This document shows positions 1 to 6,241 of a DNA stretch of 8,430 bases, piece after piece. A model generated the notes under the pieces. The model was not told where the DNA came from and ran no database searches. It saw nothing but the letters and a program-made list of their open reading frames with translations. Numbering within the stretch: the first letter of the stretch is position 1; each line of letters begins with the position of its first letter. The position numbers were made by a program, and so were the translations under genes. The stretch is from an uncultured Mycoplasmatota bacterium (GTDB lineage: Bacteria; Bacillota_I; Bacilli_A; RF39; UBA660): the NCBI GenBank assembly GCA_947643295.1, contig CANRVM010000049.1, forward strand, positions 1 to 8,430, given 5' to 3'.

Positions 1-343
1 TATATCTAGGATTTTCTTCATCACTCGTATTTCTTTTTAATATCTTATTCATTTCTATAATCATTTCTTTAGATAAATCATTATCAACATTATCTAGCAT
101 ATAATCAAATAATTTAAAATGATTTTTAGACTCAGTTAAATCATCTAATTTAATTAAATCATCACTTTTAGGAATGAAAGATGAGGTATCAAATATGGCT
201 TCTGTTTGATCACTAGTTAATCTGCTACCCTCTATCTTATTAGAATTATAAGAAAAATTAACTTGTAAATAATGATAAATATTCCCTTTAAATTTTGATT
301 TCTTTTGTTTAATTAATTCATTTTTTATCTTATTTATATCCAT
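1..343 (-). CDS. Fic-family protein (AMPylase), N-terminal part, cut by window edge
   Basis: An open frame starts at ATG 343-341 and reads 114 codons to the window edge without a stop. Residues 34-39 read SNKIEG, matching the inhibitory helix motif [S/T]xxxE[G/N] of Fic proteins, within the usual N-terminal context (YNSNKIEGSRLT, then DQTEAIF). The visible end, MNKILKRNTSDEE, resembles the helix before the catalytic loop in Fic-family proteins. The active-site motif HPFxxGNGR would lie outside the window, so catalysis cannot be judged. Family knowledge: Fic enzymes transfer AMP to hydroxyl side chains, and with the inhibitory helix at the N-terminus (class II) the enzyme restrains itself. The ribosome site is weak (GGTGGTG, 6 bases upstream). 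The gene follows a decayed reading frame that overlaps its start by 14 bases. Seen: sequence and motif. Inferred: function. Confidence 0.72.
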   Translation of the reverse strand, partial: MDINKIKNELIKQKKSKFKGNIYHYLQVNFSYNSNKIEGSRLTSDQTEAIFDTSSFIPKSDDLIKLDDLTESKNHFKLFDYMLDNVDNDLSKEMIIEMNKILKRNTSDEENPRY

Positions 344-455
344 TATTTACACCACCATTTTTCCTTACTAATTTTTTTATTTTACCATCTTGATTGTGAT
401 AATCTAATAAACTTATAAATTTGCTAATACTATCAATATAGTAATCTGTCAAATA
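330..455 (-). pseudogene. Short open remnant overlapping the fic start
   Basis: A frame without an ATG runs about 41 codons from just after a stop at 456-458 to TAA at 330-332. It includes DYYIDSISKFISLLDYHNQ and ends NNGYK. Its composition looks protein-like rather than random. Its end overlaps the Fic start by 14 bases, which suggests it is the tail of a formerly coupled upstream gene. I do not recognise the family. It is in a different frame from the HAD-like fragment just upstream, so it could be the same decayed gene after a frameshift or a separate one. Confidence 0.25.
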
Positions 456-595
456 TTAAACATTCTTCCAAATTCTTCAATTAATTTTTAATCTGTTCTA
501 TTCCAAATGCCAATTGAATCATTCAATGTTCCATCCATATCATTATTTAACCTAAGTCCACTTAAATTATATATATATTCAAAACCTTTCAACAT
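449..595 (-). pseudogene. HAD-family phosphatase fragment (motif I only)
   Basis: From ATG 595-593 the frame reads 35 residues to TAA at 488-490. It contains NDMDGTLNDSIGIW, which matches HAD motif I (DxDGT) in its usual form, FDMDGTLVDS. Read through the TAA, the same frame continues KLIEEFGRMFNI before a TGA at 449-451, which also fits the segment after motif I in beta-phosphoglucomutase-like HADs. An intact member has about 200-230 residues, and motifs II to IV are absent, so this is a relic. A possible extended -10 (TGGTATACT, ending at 604) lies just upstream, but without a convincing -35. The residue before the first motif Asp is Asn where a hydrophobic residue is usual, another sign of decay. 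Confidence 0.45.
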
Positions 596-689
596 TTATT
601 TATAGTATACCACACAAAAAGACATACTTATTAAAATACCTTTAAAATTGTACTTATTTTCTCTTAATAATTTGGTATATCATAAATTA

Positions 690-902
690 TCACACTTGTG
701 GAACTTCATGAACGATAGTTCTATGAACACATCTTTCTTTTACAGCTTCTTTAATTGGACTACAACAACTGCTACTCATCATTTGACTATCCATTTGATT
801 GTTAGTTGTAATATCGATATCTACATTCATATCCTGATCTACTACGTTATTATTTCCAGCTACTGTTTGATTAAAATCAAAATTATTTGCTCTTCTAAAC
901 AT
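690..902 (-). CDS. Small Cys/Asn-rich protein, possible CotD-like spore coat protein, perhaps truncated
   Basis: This encodes 70 residues. The N-terminal half is rich in Asn, Asp and Met (residues about 6-42), followed by SSSCCSP and a C-terminus KERCVHRTIVHEVPQV. That ending recalls CotD-type coat proteins of spore formers, in which a segment like this normally continues into a Cys/His/Tyr-rich tail. Here it stops at TGA 690-692, just where the family would be expected to have Cys (TGT or TGC), followed at once by TAA. This suggests loss of the tail. The start is well supported: AGGAGG at 911-916 lies 8 bases from the ATG. The gene sits alone between a likely terminator (974-1006) and the decayed HAD fragment. 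If the call is right, it implies an endospore former or a descendant of one. The family assignment is from memory of similar proteins and is weak; the existence of the gene is well supported. Confidence 0.5.
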   Translation of the reverse strand: MFRRANNFDFNQTVAGNNNVVDQDMNVDIDITTNNQMDSQMMSSSCCSPIKEAVKERCVHRTIVHEVPQV

Positions 903-910
903 ATATGATT

Positions 911-916
911 CCTCCT
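911..916 (-). promoter_or_regulatory. Strong ribosome binding site for the 70-residue protein
   Basis: The minus strand reads AGGAGG, 8 bases before ATG 902-900. This consensus Shine-Dalgarno sequence is the main reason to treat the small 690-902 frame as a real gene and not the overlapping plus-strand frame. Confidence 0.7.
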
Positions 917-973
917 ATCTAACCTATCTTATTCAAAATAACATTAGTTGACTATTTATATGCCCAATAGAGC

Positions 974-1006
974 AAAAGAAAAGCAACTATTTCATTGCCT
1001 TTTCTT
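974..1006 (-). terminator. Probable intrinsic terminator of the ffh operon
   Basis: On the minus strand, AAGAAAAGGCAA (1006-995) pairs with TTGCTTTTCTT (986-976), about 11 base pairs with one bulged G. The loop is TGAAATAG, and the 3' side continues into T-rich sequence. The hairpin includes the last codons and stop of the 91-residue gene. The stem is mostly A-T and the T tract is interrupted, so this may be a weak terminator. Confidence 0.45.
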
Positions 1007-1267
1007 AATTTTTAATCTTTGAGCTGGTGTCTGATTTCCTATGTTACTAAAACTTATCATTCCATTTTGCCAAATAAACATATTTGCGTAATGAAAATAA
1101 TCGTTATCTTCTGAATCTTTTCTTTTTTCATGACATAATTCAATCTTTGACGAAATATTAGCAACATTTTCATAATACTCCTCATGAAACTCTTTGATTA
1201 ATATCATTCTAACCCTATGTAATGTATTCTTTGTAGTAGCTTTTTCAATTTTTTCAAATATATTCAT
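992..1267 (-). CDS. 91-residue protein of unknown function, cotranscribed with ffh
   Basis: I do not recognise this protein. It starts MNIFEKIEKATTKNTLHRVR, is rich in charged residues and probably helical through residue 55. A more hydrophobic stretch follows (YANMFIWQNGMISF, residues 60-73), then a basic end (RLKIKKRQ). There is no signal peptide or membrane segment. ATG 1267-1265 is preceded by AGGAGG at 1273-1278, which lies inside the 12-base gap after ffh, so the gene is very likely cotranscribed with ffh. In many Firmicutes the gene after ffh is rpsP (ribosomal protein S16); this is not S16. A function linked to protein targeting or translation would be guesswork. Confidence 0.65.
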   Translation of the reverse strand: MNIFEKIEKATTKNTLHRVRMILIKEFHEEYYENVANISSKIELCHEKRKDSEDNDYFHYANMFIWQNGMISFSNIGNQTPAQRLKIKKRQ

Positions 1268-1279
1268 CTTAAACCTCCT

Positions 1280-2587
1280 CTAGAATGGCATTTTAAAATT
1301 TCCTTTTGAAAATTGTTTCATCATTTTTTTCATTTGATCAAATTGTTGCAATAATTTATTTACTTCTTGAACGGAAGTACCACTTCCTTTTGCAATTCTA
1401 GTTTTACGACTAGCTTTAATAATCTCTGGATTTCTTCGTTCTTTAGGTGTCATAGAAAGTACGATTGCCTCTATATGAGCCATCTGTTTAGGATCAATCG
1501 TAACATTATTTAGCCCCATTTTAGAAGCCCCAGGAATTAATTTTATTAAATTCTCAAGTGGTCCCATTTTCTTCATTTGTTTCATAGTAGATAAAAAGTC
1601 CTCTAAATCGAATTTTCCTTGTTGCATTCTTTTTGCTGTTTTTTCGGCCTCTTTCTCATCAATTGCTTCACTTGCTTTTTCCACTAAAGAAACAATATCA
1701 CCCATTCCTAGAATCCTACTAGCCATTCTTTTAGGATCAAATGTATCAAGACCATCCATCTTTTCACTAACGCCTATAAATTTAATCGGAACATTTGTTA
1801 AATGTCTAACCGATAAAGCAACTCCGCCTCTTGTATCTCCATCTAATTTTGTTAAGATAACACCAGTAAGTGGAAGATTATTATGGAAACCTTCAATTAC
1901 ATTAATCGCATCTTGCCCCATCATCGAATCAATGACTAATAAAATTTCTTGTGGATGAATACTATTTGTCATATTTTTTAATTCATCCATTAATTCTTCA
2001 TCTATATGAAGTCTTCCAGCTGTATCCACTAACACATAATCATAACTATTTTCTTTTGCATAAACTAAAGCATGATTTGTAATTTCAACTGGATCTTTTT
2101 TTCCTTCTTCAAAAACTTCAATATTTAATTGTTTTCCAATTTGCTTTAATTGATCAATCGCTGCTGGTCGGTAAACATCACAAGCTACTAACAAAGGCTT
2201 TTTGACATGTTTTTTTCGTAGGAAATTTGCTAATTTTCCAATGGTTGTTGTCTTACCACTTCCTTGAAGTCCAACAAGCATCAAAATGGCAGGATTTCCC
2301 TTGATATTTAATTCTTCTTTTTCTCCACCTAATAACTCTGTAAGTTCATCTTGGACGATTTTAACAAACAAATCACCTGGTTTAATACTTTTCTGTACCT
2401 CTTCGCCAAGTGCTTTTTCTTTTACAATAGTAGTAAACTCCTTTACCACTTGATAATTGACATCAGCTTCGAGCAAAGCAAGTCTGATTTCTCTCATCAT
2501 TTCTTTGATATTATCTTCTGTTATTTTTCCATATCCTTTTACCTTATGAACTACATTTTGAAGTCTTTCTCCTAAATTTTCAAACAT
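1280..2587 (-). CDS. ffh: Signal recognition particle GTPase Ffh (SRP54)
   Basis: Ffh binds 4.5S/scRNA and hydrophobic signal sequences on nascent chains, then docks with FtsY at the membrane to deliver membrane and secreted proteins to SecYEG. The 435 residues are close to the usual 440-450. Domains in order: N domain (1 to about 95); G domain with P-loop GLQGSGKTT (106-114), DVYRPAA (137-143), DTAGR (188-192) and TKLDGDTRGG (246-255); and M domain (about 300-435) with MTPKERRNPEII, the RNA-binding SRKTRIAKGSG and a Met-rich end (MKKMMKQF). All key residues are present. The start at 2587 has AGGTGA six bases upstream. It has its own promoter (2607-2635) and is followed by a 91-residue gene after 12 bases. 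Confidence 0.98.
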   Translation of the reverse strand: MFENLGERLQNVVHKVKGYGKITEDNIKEMMREIRLALLEADVNYQVVKEFTTIVKEKALGEEVQKSIKPGDLFVKIVQDELTELLGGEKEELNIKGNPAILMLVGLQGSGKTTTIGKLANFLRKKHVKKPLLVACDVYRPAAIDQLKQIGKQLNIEVFEEGKKDPVEITNHALVYAKENSYDYVLVDTAGRLHIDEELMDELKNMTNSIHPQEILLVIDSMMGQDAINVIEGFHNNLPLTGVILTKLDGDTRGGVALSVRHLTNVPIKFIGVSEKMDGLDTFDPKRMASRILGMGDIVSLVEKASEAIDEKEAEKTAKRMQQGKFDLEDFLSTMKQMKKMGPLENLIKLIPGASKMGLNNVTIDPKQMAHIEAIVLSMTPKERRNPEIIKASRKTRIAKGSGTSVQEVNKLLQQFDQMKKMMKQFSKGNFKMPF

Positions 2588-2606
2588 TTATAATCACCTG
2601 ATTATT

Positions 2607-2635
2607 ATTATACCGTATTACAAAAAAGAAGTAAA
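2607..2635 (-). promoter_or_regulatory. Sigma-A-type promoter for ffh
   Basis: On the minus strand, -35 TTTACT (2635-2630), a 17-base spacer and a perfect -10 TATAAT (2612-2607). Transcription would start near 2600, giving a leader of about 12 bases containing AGGTGA. The -35 lies inside the T-rich tail of the upstream terminator, so the two signals are packed together. Confidence 0.7.
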
Positions 2636-2657
2636 ATAAAAGATGCCCTAGGCATCT
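2631..2657 (-). terminator. Intrinsic terminator after the HerA-type ATPase gene
   Basis: Minus strand AGATGCC (2657-2651), loop TAG, GGCATCT (2647-2641), then TTTATTTTAC. It is a perfect 7 base-pair stem with T-rich tail. The stop codon (2658-2656) overlaps the first bases of the stem. It separates the ATPase gene from ffh. Confidence 0.75.
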
Positions 2658-4587
2658 ATATAGTTGCATTAGAATCCTTAATAGGAACTGTAATTATTGG
2701 TTGTGTAGCTACAGGAGCACTAGTTCCTGGCATGATTGGCGAACTGTTAAAACTTGGAGTCACTGATTGACTAATTGGTTGCTGTACAGAATGGCTTGAA
2801 GTAGCAGGAGCTACAGTTTTATTAACATTACCTCCTCTTCCATTCCAAATATTAACAACATCACAGTTACCACTTCTTGGTTCTGGTTCTGGCATTCTAA
2901 GCTTTACAATAAGAGGAATCGTAAAAGCCATACCAAATCCTAAACAAGTACCAGATTGTAATGTTTTTTGCTTTTCTACAATTTCATCACTAATATTAGG
3001 AACCATTTTTCGAATATAATCCACATCCGTAGGATGGTTTATCTTAAAGATTAAAAAGCTAGAACATTGGGAAATAACCGTGTCCGATAATTCAACAGGT
3101 CTTTGTGAAATTAGTCCCAATAAGACTCCATATTTTCTTCCCTCTTTAGCAACTCTTTCAAAAATATTATACCCCAGTAAGAAACGATCTGTATCATTTT
3201 GAACATATCGATGAGCCTCTTCTAGTATCAAATTAAACGGAATAGAAGCACGATCTTTTAAATTCTTACAAAAATCAAAAATTAATCTAGAATAGACTTT
3301 CGTAATAACCTTCGCAAACCAATCATCCACATCATCAAAATTAATATTAACAAACTGATATTTTTTTCCATTACTAATAATTAAAGAAGATAAAAATTGT
3401 TCTTGTGTAACATAATCTTTTACATCGAAATACTTTGCATACTCACCAACAATTAAAGCATGAAGTCGAACCTTAATCGTTACTGCATCAGAATAAGTAT
3501 TTTTATTTCTTAACCACCCTTCACTAATCAAAGTAAAGTTAAGTGCTTTTTCTAAGGTATCAAGGGTATAAAATTGACCTCCCTTTGGCTCATAAGAATC
3601 AAATTCTTCTTTAATAAAACTCGTTACATACTCTGTAAGTAAGACACTTTCTGAAAATTCTCCTTTGGAATCAATTAAGAAACATTCTCTAAACTTTCTA
3701 GTATAACCAATTCCTTGAACAGGTGATTCCAAGCTAAACTCTTTGGTAGAACAACTTTCTAAGATAGAAAAAATTTCATTTCTTTTATTAGGAGAAGTTT
3801 CATTGGTATATAAAATAGACATAATAGCCTTGGCAATCAAGTGATTTTTAAAATCATTGGCATTTTCACCATCTTCTGAAAAGATAAGAGATAACTTTAA
3901 CATTCTTTCAATGATAGGAATCTGTGAGTGATTCGTAATTTGTAGAAGTAAAGATAAGTCATCTACATTTAATAGCCAAATTGGAACTCGTAGTTTTTCA
4001 CCAACGCCTTCTTTTTCATTGGTAGAAATAAAACGATAATTAAAATTTGGATTGATTGAATTTAAATTACGAAAAGCATTATAATATTCAGCAGAGGAAT
4101 CAAACATGATAATATTCGACTTATAAGGAAATAGACCTTTATCGTGGAATAAATTTTGAATTAGTCTAGATACACCACAACTTTTTCCTGCACCACTGTT
4201 TCCAAAAATGGCAAAATGATTACTAAAGAAACTATTAACATTTAAATAAACAGGATGATCATTATAAAACGGGCTGACTCCTAAAGGCATAAAACCAGGT
4301 TTCGCAGAACCAAGAACAATAGGAATCTCTTCTTTTTCAATAACTCTTATTTTAGCATCCAAAGAAGGTTTTCTAAGAACTCCACCCATTAGCCTACCAT
4401 TGACAATTTCTCCTAAAAATCTAGCTTTTACGATTTTTCCATCCATATCATCAATTTCGCCCAATATTTTTTTGTCTTTATCTTCAAATAGTAGATGAAG
4501 ATTCATTAAATTAACAGATATACTAACATCCTCTTTTACTTTGATATTTGCTGATTTATCACTAATATACACTATTTTCTCAAACAT
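2656..4587 (-). CDS. HerA/DUF87-family hexameric ATPase (FtsK-HerA superfamily)
   Basis: The 643-residue protein has a small beta-rich N-terminal region (about 1-95) fitting a HAS-barrel, then Walker A GNSGAGKS (129-136), a HerA-like MFDSSAEYYNAF segment (161-172), Walker B LILEEAH (453-459), EGRKYGV (482-488) and SQRP (494-497) followed by VISQCSSF. This set is typical of HerA, a DNA-translocating ring ATPase that acts with NurA in archaea and with Sir2 or other nucleases in bacterial defence. The last 55 residues are Pro/Ser/Thr/Gln-rich and probably disordered. No nuclease or Sir2 partner is visible, and the gene is framed by ftsY-ylxM and ffh, so a housekeeping role (DNA repair or segregation) is as likely as defence. 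AGAGGG lies 8 bases before the ATG, and it has its own promoter and terminator. The family call is firm; the role is unknown. Confidence 0.88.
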   Translation of the reverse strand: MFEKIVYISDKSANIKVKEDVSISVNLMNLHLLFEDKDKKILGEIDDMDGKIVKARFLGEIVNGRLMGGVLRKPSLDAKIRVIEKEEIPIVLGSAKPGFMPLGVSPFYNDHPVYLNVNSFFSNHFAIFGNSGAGKSCGVSRLIQNLFHDKGLFPYKSNIIMFDSSAEYYNAFRNLNSINPNFNYRFISTNEKEGVGEKLRVPIWLLNVDDLSLLLQITNHSQIPIIERMLKLSLIFSEDGENANDFKNHLIAKAIMSILYTNETSPNKRNEIFSILESCSTKEFSLESPVQGIGYTRKFRECFLIDSKGEFSESVLLTEYVTSFIKEEFDSYEPKGGQFYTLDTLEKALNFTLISEGWLRNKNTYSDAVTIKVRLHALIVGEYAKYFDVKDYVTQEQFLSSLIISNGKKYQFVNINFDDVDDWFAKVITKVYSRLIFDFCKNLKDRASIPFNLILEEAHRYVQNDTDRFLLGYNIFERVAKEGRKYGVLLGLISQRPVELSDTVISQCSSFLIFKINHPTDVDYIRKMVPNISDEIVEKQKTLQSGTCLGFGMAFTIPLIVKLRMPEPEPRSGNCDVVNIWNGRGGNVNKTVAPATSSHSVQQPISQSVTPSFNSSPIMPGTSAPVATQPIITVPIKDSNATI

Positions 4588-4634
4588 TTAAAAATCCCTC
4601 TTTTTCTTCTACTTTTTCTATTATCTATATACCA

Positions 4635-4663
4635 ATTATACTAGATATACTATGTTTTGACAA
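4635..4663 (-). promoter_or_regulatory. Strong sigma-A-type promoter for the HerA-type ATPase
   Basis: Minus strand -35 TTGTCA (4663-4658), 17-base spacer, -10 TATAAT (4640-4635): 11 of 12 consensus bases. Start expected near 4628. It lies in the 105-base gap after ylxM, where I see no clear terminator, so some read-through from ftsY-ylxM is possible. Confidence 0.82.
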
Positions 4664-4692
4664 GCGAAAAGTAACTTAGTAATTGACATCTT

Positions 4693-4986
4693 TTATAATA
4701 ATTCTTCTAATTTCTCTCTCACACTTTTCTCTTCTATTTTGTCAATTATTTCTTCCAATTTTTTCTTTTTTTCAAATAAATGTAATTTTTCTTCTAATTC
4801 CCTTAATTTTTTAGTAGTAATTTGAATTTGTTTATATATAGCATTTCTACTGATTTGATAATCACTAGACATCTCTCCTAAGGATAGATTATTAAAATAA
4901 TAATCCTCAAAATATTTTCTTTGTTTATCTGTTAACAACTCAAAATAACAATCATACAAATTATTATATAAAATATAATCGTCCAT
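4693..4986 (-). CDS. ylxM: YlxM/UPF0122 putative SRP-associated DNA-binding protein
   Basis: The 97-residue protein contains the family signature around LLTDKQRKYFEDYYFNNLSL, then a helix-turn-helix resembling sigma factor region 4 (SLGEMSSDYQISRNAIYKQI, about residues 35-54) and a Lys/Glu-rich coiled-coil-like tail. YlxM is usually encoded beside ffh or ftsY in Firmicutes; in streptococci it has been reported to modulate SRP activity. Its length is slightly under the 105-110 typical of Bacillus. ATG 4986-4984 has AGGTGA (4996-4991), which overlaps the ftsY stop codon; the 8-base gap implies translation coupled to ftsY. Confidence 0.93.
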   Translation of the reverse strand: MDDYILYNNLYDCYFELLTDKQRKYFEDYYFNNLSLGEMSSDYQISRNAIYKQIQITTKKLRELEEKLHLFEKKKKLEEIIDKIEEKSVREKLEELL

Positions 4987-4994
4987 CTTATCAC

Positions 4995-6068
4995 CTACAT
5001 AAAATCTTTAAATAAGCCATAGATATATTTCTCAATATCAAAGACTTGCAAATCTTCTTTTGCCTCACCTAGTCCTATGTATTTTACAGGAATTTTCACC
5101 TCTTCTTTAATGGCCAAAACAATACCACCTTTTGCAGTTCCATCTAGTTTTGTAAGTACCACTCCTGTAATATTTGTAATTTCTTTAAAACTTTTTGCTT
5201 GAGAGATACCATTTTGACCCGTTGTTGCATCTAATACTAATAAAGTCTCATGTGCTCCACCTTCTATAAATCCAGAAATAACTCGATTCATTTTTTCTAA
5301 TTCTTTCATTAAATTTACTTTATTCTGTAATCTACCAGCTGTGTCAATTAACACCACATCATAATGATTATTAGTGGCATATTCTAATCCATCATAAACA
5401 ACACTAGATGGATCAGCACCTTCTTCTTTTGAAAAGAAGCTGACATCCACTTTCTCACTCCAGCTTTTTAATTGTTCAATCGCTCCTGCTCTAAAAGTAT
5501 CAGCTCCAACTAACAAAATCTTTTTACTAGACTTTTTTAATTGATAAGCAATTTTACCAATGGTAGTTGTTTTTCCTACTCCATTTACACCAACAAAAAG
5601 GATAATAGTTGGACCTTCTTCTGCATAATTAATTTTACTAACTAGTACCTCATCACTTACATATATAATAAATAACTCATCAACAATCACTTCTTTTAAT
5701 AACTCAGGATCTTCTATCTTTTCATTTTTTACTCTATCTTGTAATCGCTCTATAAAGTCCATTACTGTAGTAACACCAATATCTGCCATAATTAATATTT
5801 CTTCTAGTTCTTCAAAATACTCTTCATTTACTTTTTTATACTTATTAGTAAGAGCCACTAATTTAGATACAAAACCTTCTCTTGATTTCGTAAGACCTTT
5901 TTCATAAACTTTGACATTGCCGTTATTTTGTGTATCTATATTACATTTATCGGAACTTATTTGTTCTTTAATTTTTATATCTTCTTCACCTTTATTATTT
6001 AAACTATTATTAACAACCTCCTTATTAGTATCTTTAAATATATTTTTTAATTTGTTAAATATTCCCAT
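4995..6068 (-). CDS. ftsY: Signal recognition particle receptor FtsY
   Basis: The SRP receptor GTPase docks the Ffh-ribosome complex at the membrane. From ATG 6068 it has 357 residues: a short amphipathic start (MGIFNKLKNIF), a polar linker (about 13-60), the N domain (about 60-145) and the G domain with GVNGVGKTT (160-168), DTFRAGA (190-196), DTAGR (242-246), TKLDGTAKGG (306-315) and GLGE (332-335), ending in the usual amphipathic helix. I chose 6068 over the in-frame ATG at 6086 because the latter lies inside the -10 box (6090-6085) and has no ribosome site, while 6068 has GGTGAT close upstream. The transcript leader is then only about 10 bases. ylxM follows after 8 bases. Confidence 0.97.
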   Translation of the reverse strand: MGIFNKLKNIFKDTNKEVVNNSLNNKGEEDIKIKEQISSDKCNIDTQNNGNVKVYEKGLTKSREGFVSKLVALTNKYKKVNEEYFEELEEILIMADIGVTTVMDFIERLQDRVKNEKIEDPELLKEVIVDELFIIYVSDEVLVSKINYAEEGPTIILFVGVNGVGKTTTIGKIAYQLKKSSKKILLVGADTFRAGAIEQLKSWSEKVDVSFFSKEEGADPSSVVYDGLEYATNNHYDVVLIDTAGRLQNKVNLMKELEKMNRVISGFIEGGAHETLLVLDATTGQNGISQAKSFKEITNITGVVLTKLDGTAKGGIVLAIKEEVKIPVKYIGLGEAKEDLQVFDIEKYIYGLFKDFM

Positions 6069-6084
6069 TCTTATCACCAACTTC

Positions 6085-6113
6085 ATTATATCATTGAAAG
6101 ATATTACTGTAAA
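6085..6113 (-). promoter_or_regulatory. Sigma-A-type promoter for ftsY-ylxM
   Basis: Minus strand -35 TTTACA (6113-6108), 17-base spacer, extended -10 TGATATAAT ending at 6085. Start expected near 6078, about 10 bases before the ftsY ATG. It faces the rnj promoter back to back. Just beyond the -35 are two direct copies of ATTGATTT on the plus strand (6113-6120 and 6125-6132), 12 bases apart, which could bind a regulator of either gene. Confidence 0.82.
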
Positions 6114-6151
6114 TTGATTTAGTAATTGATTTTTCTATCCACTCTAAGATA

Positions 6152-6180
6152 TTTACAAAAGGTCTTTTTTATTGTATAAT
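6152..6180 (+). promoter_or_regulatory. Sigma-A-type promoter for the RNase J gene
   Basis: -35 TTTACA (6152-6157), 17-base spacer, perfect -10 TATAAT (6175-6180). The start is expected near 6187. An ATG at 6185 in the RNase J frame is therefore at or before the transcript start and is not used. Confidence 0.85.
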
Positions 6181-6241
6181 CATCATGGTTAGTTCTTTTA
6201 TGTATAAAATTAACAAAAAAAAACGAAAGGAGTACAAAAAA

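Noticed and set aside
648..908. 86-residue plus-strand frame
   Set aside because: It is the antisense shadow of the 690-902 gene, which has the strong ribosome site; its composition (Thr/His/Ile-rich) is not protein-like.
2351..2575. 74-residue plus-strand frame inside ffh
   Set aside because: It lies fully antisense to conserved ffh codons and has no ribosome site.
5911..6117. 68-residue plus-strand frame opposite the ftsY start
   Set aside because: It is antisense to the ftsY linker and promoter; its apparent hydrophobicity comes from complementing Lys/Asn/Glu-rich codons.
6185..6241. Earlier RNase J start at ATG 6185
   Set aside because: It lies at or before the expected transcript start and has no ribosome site; ATG 6242 has AAAGGAG and matches the family's N-terminus.
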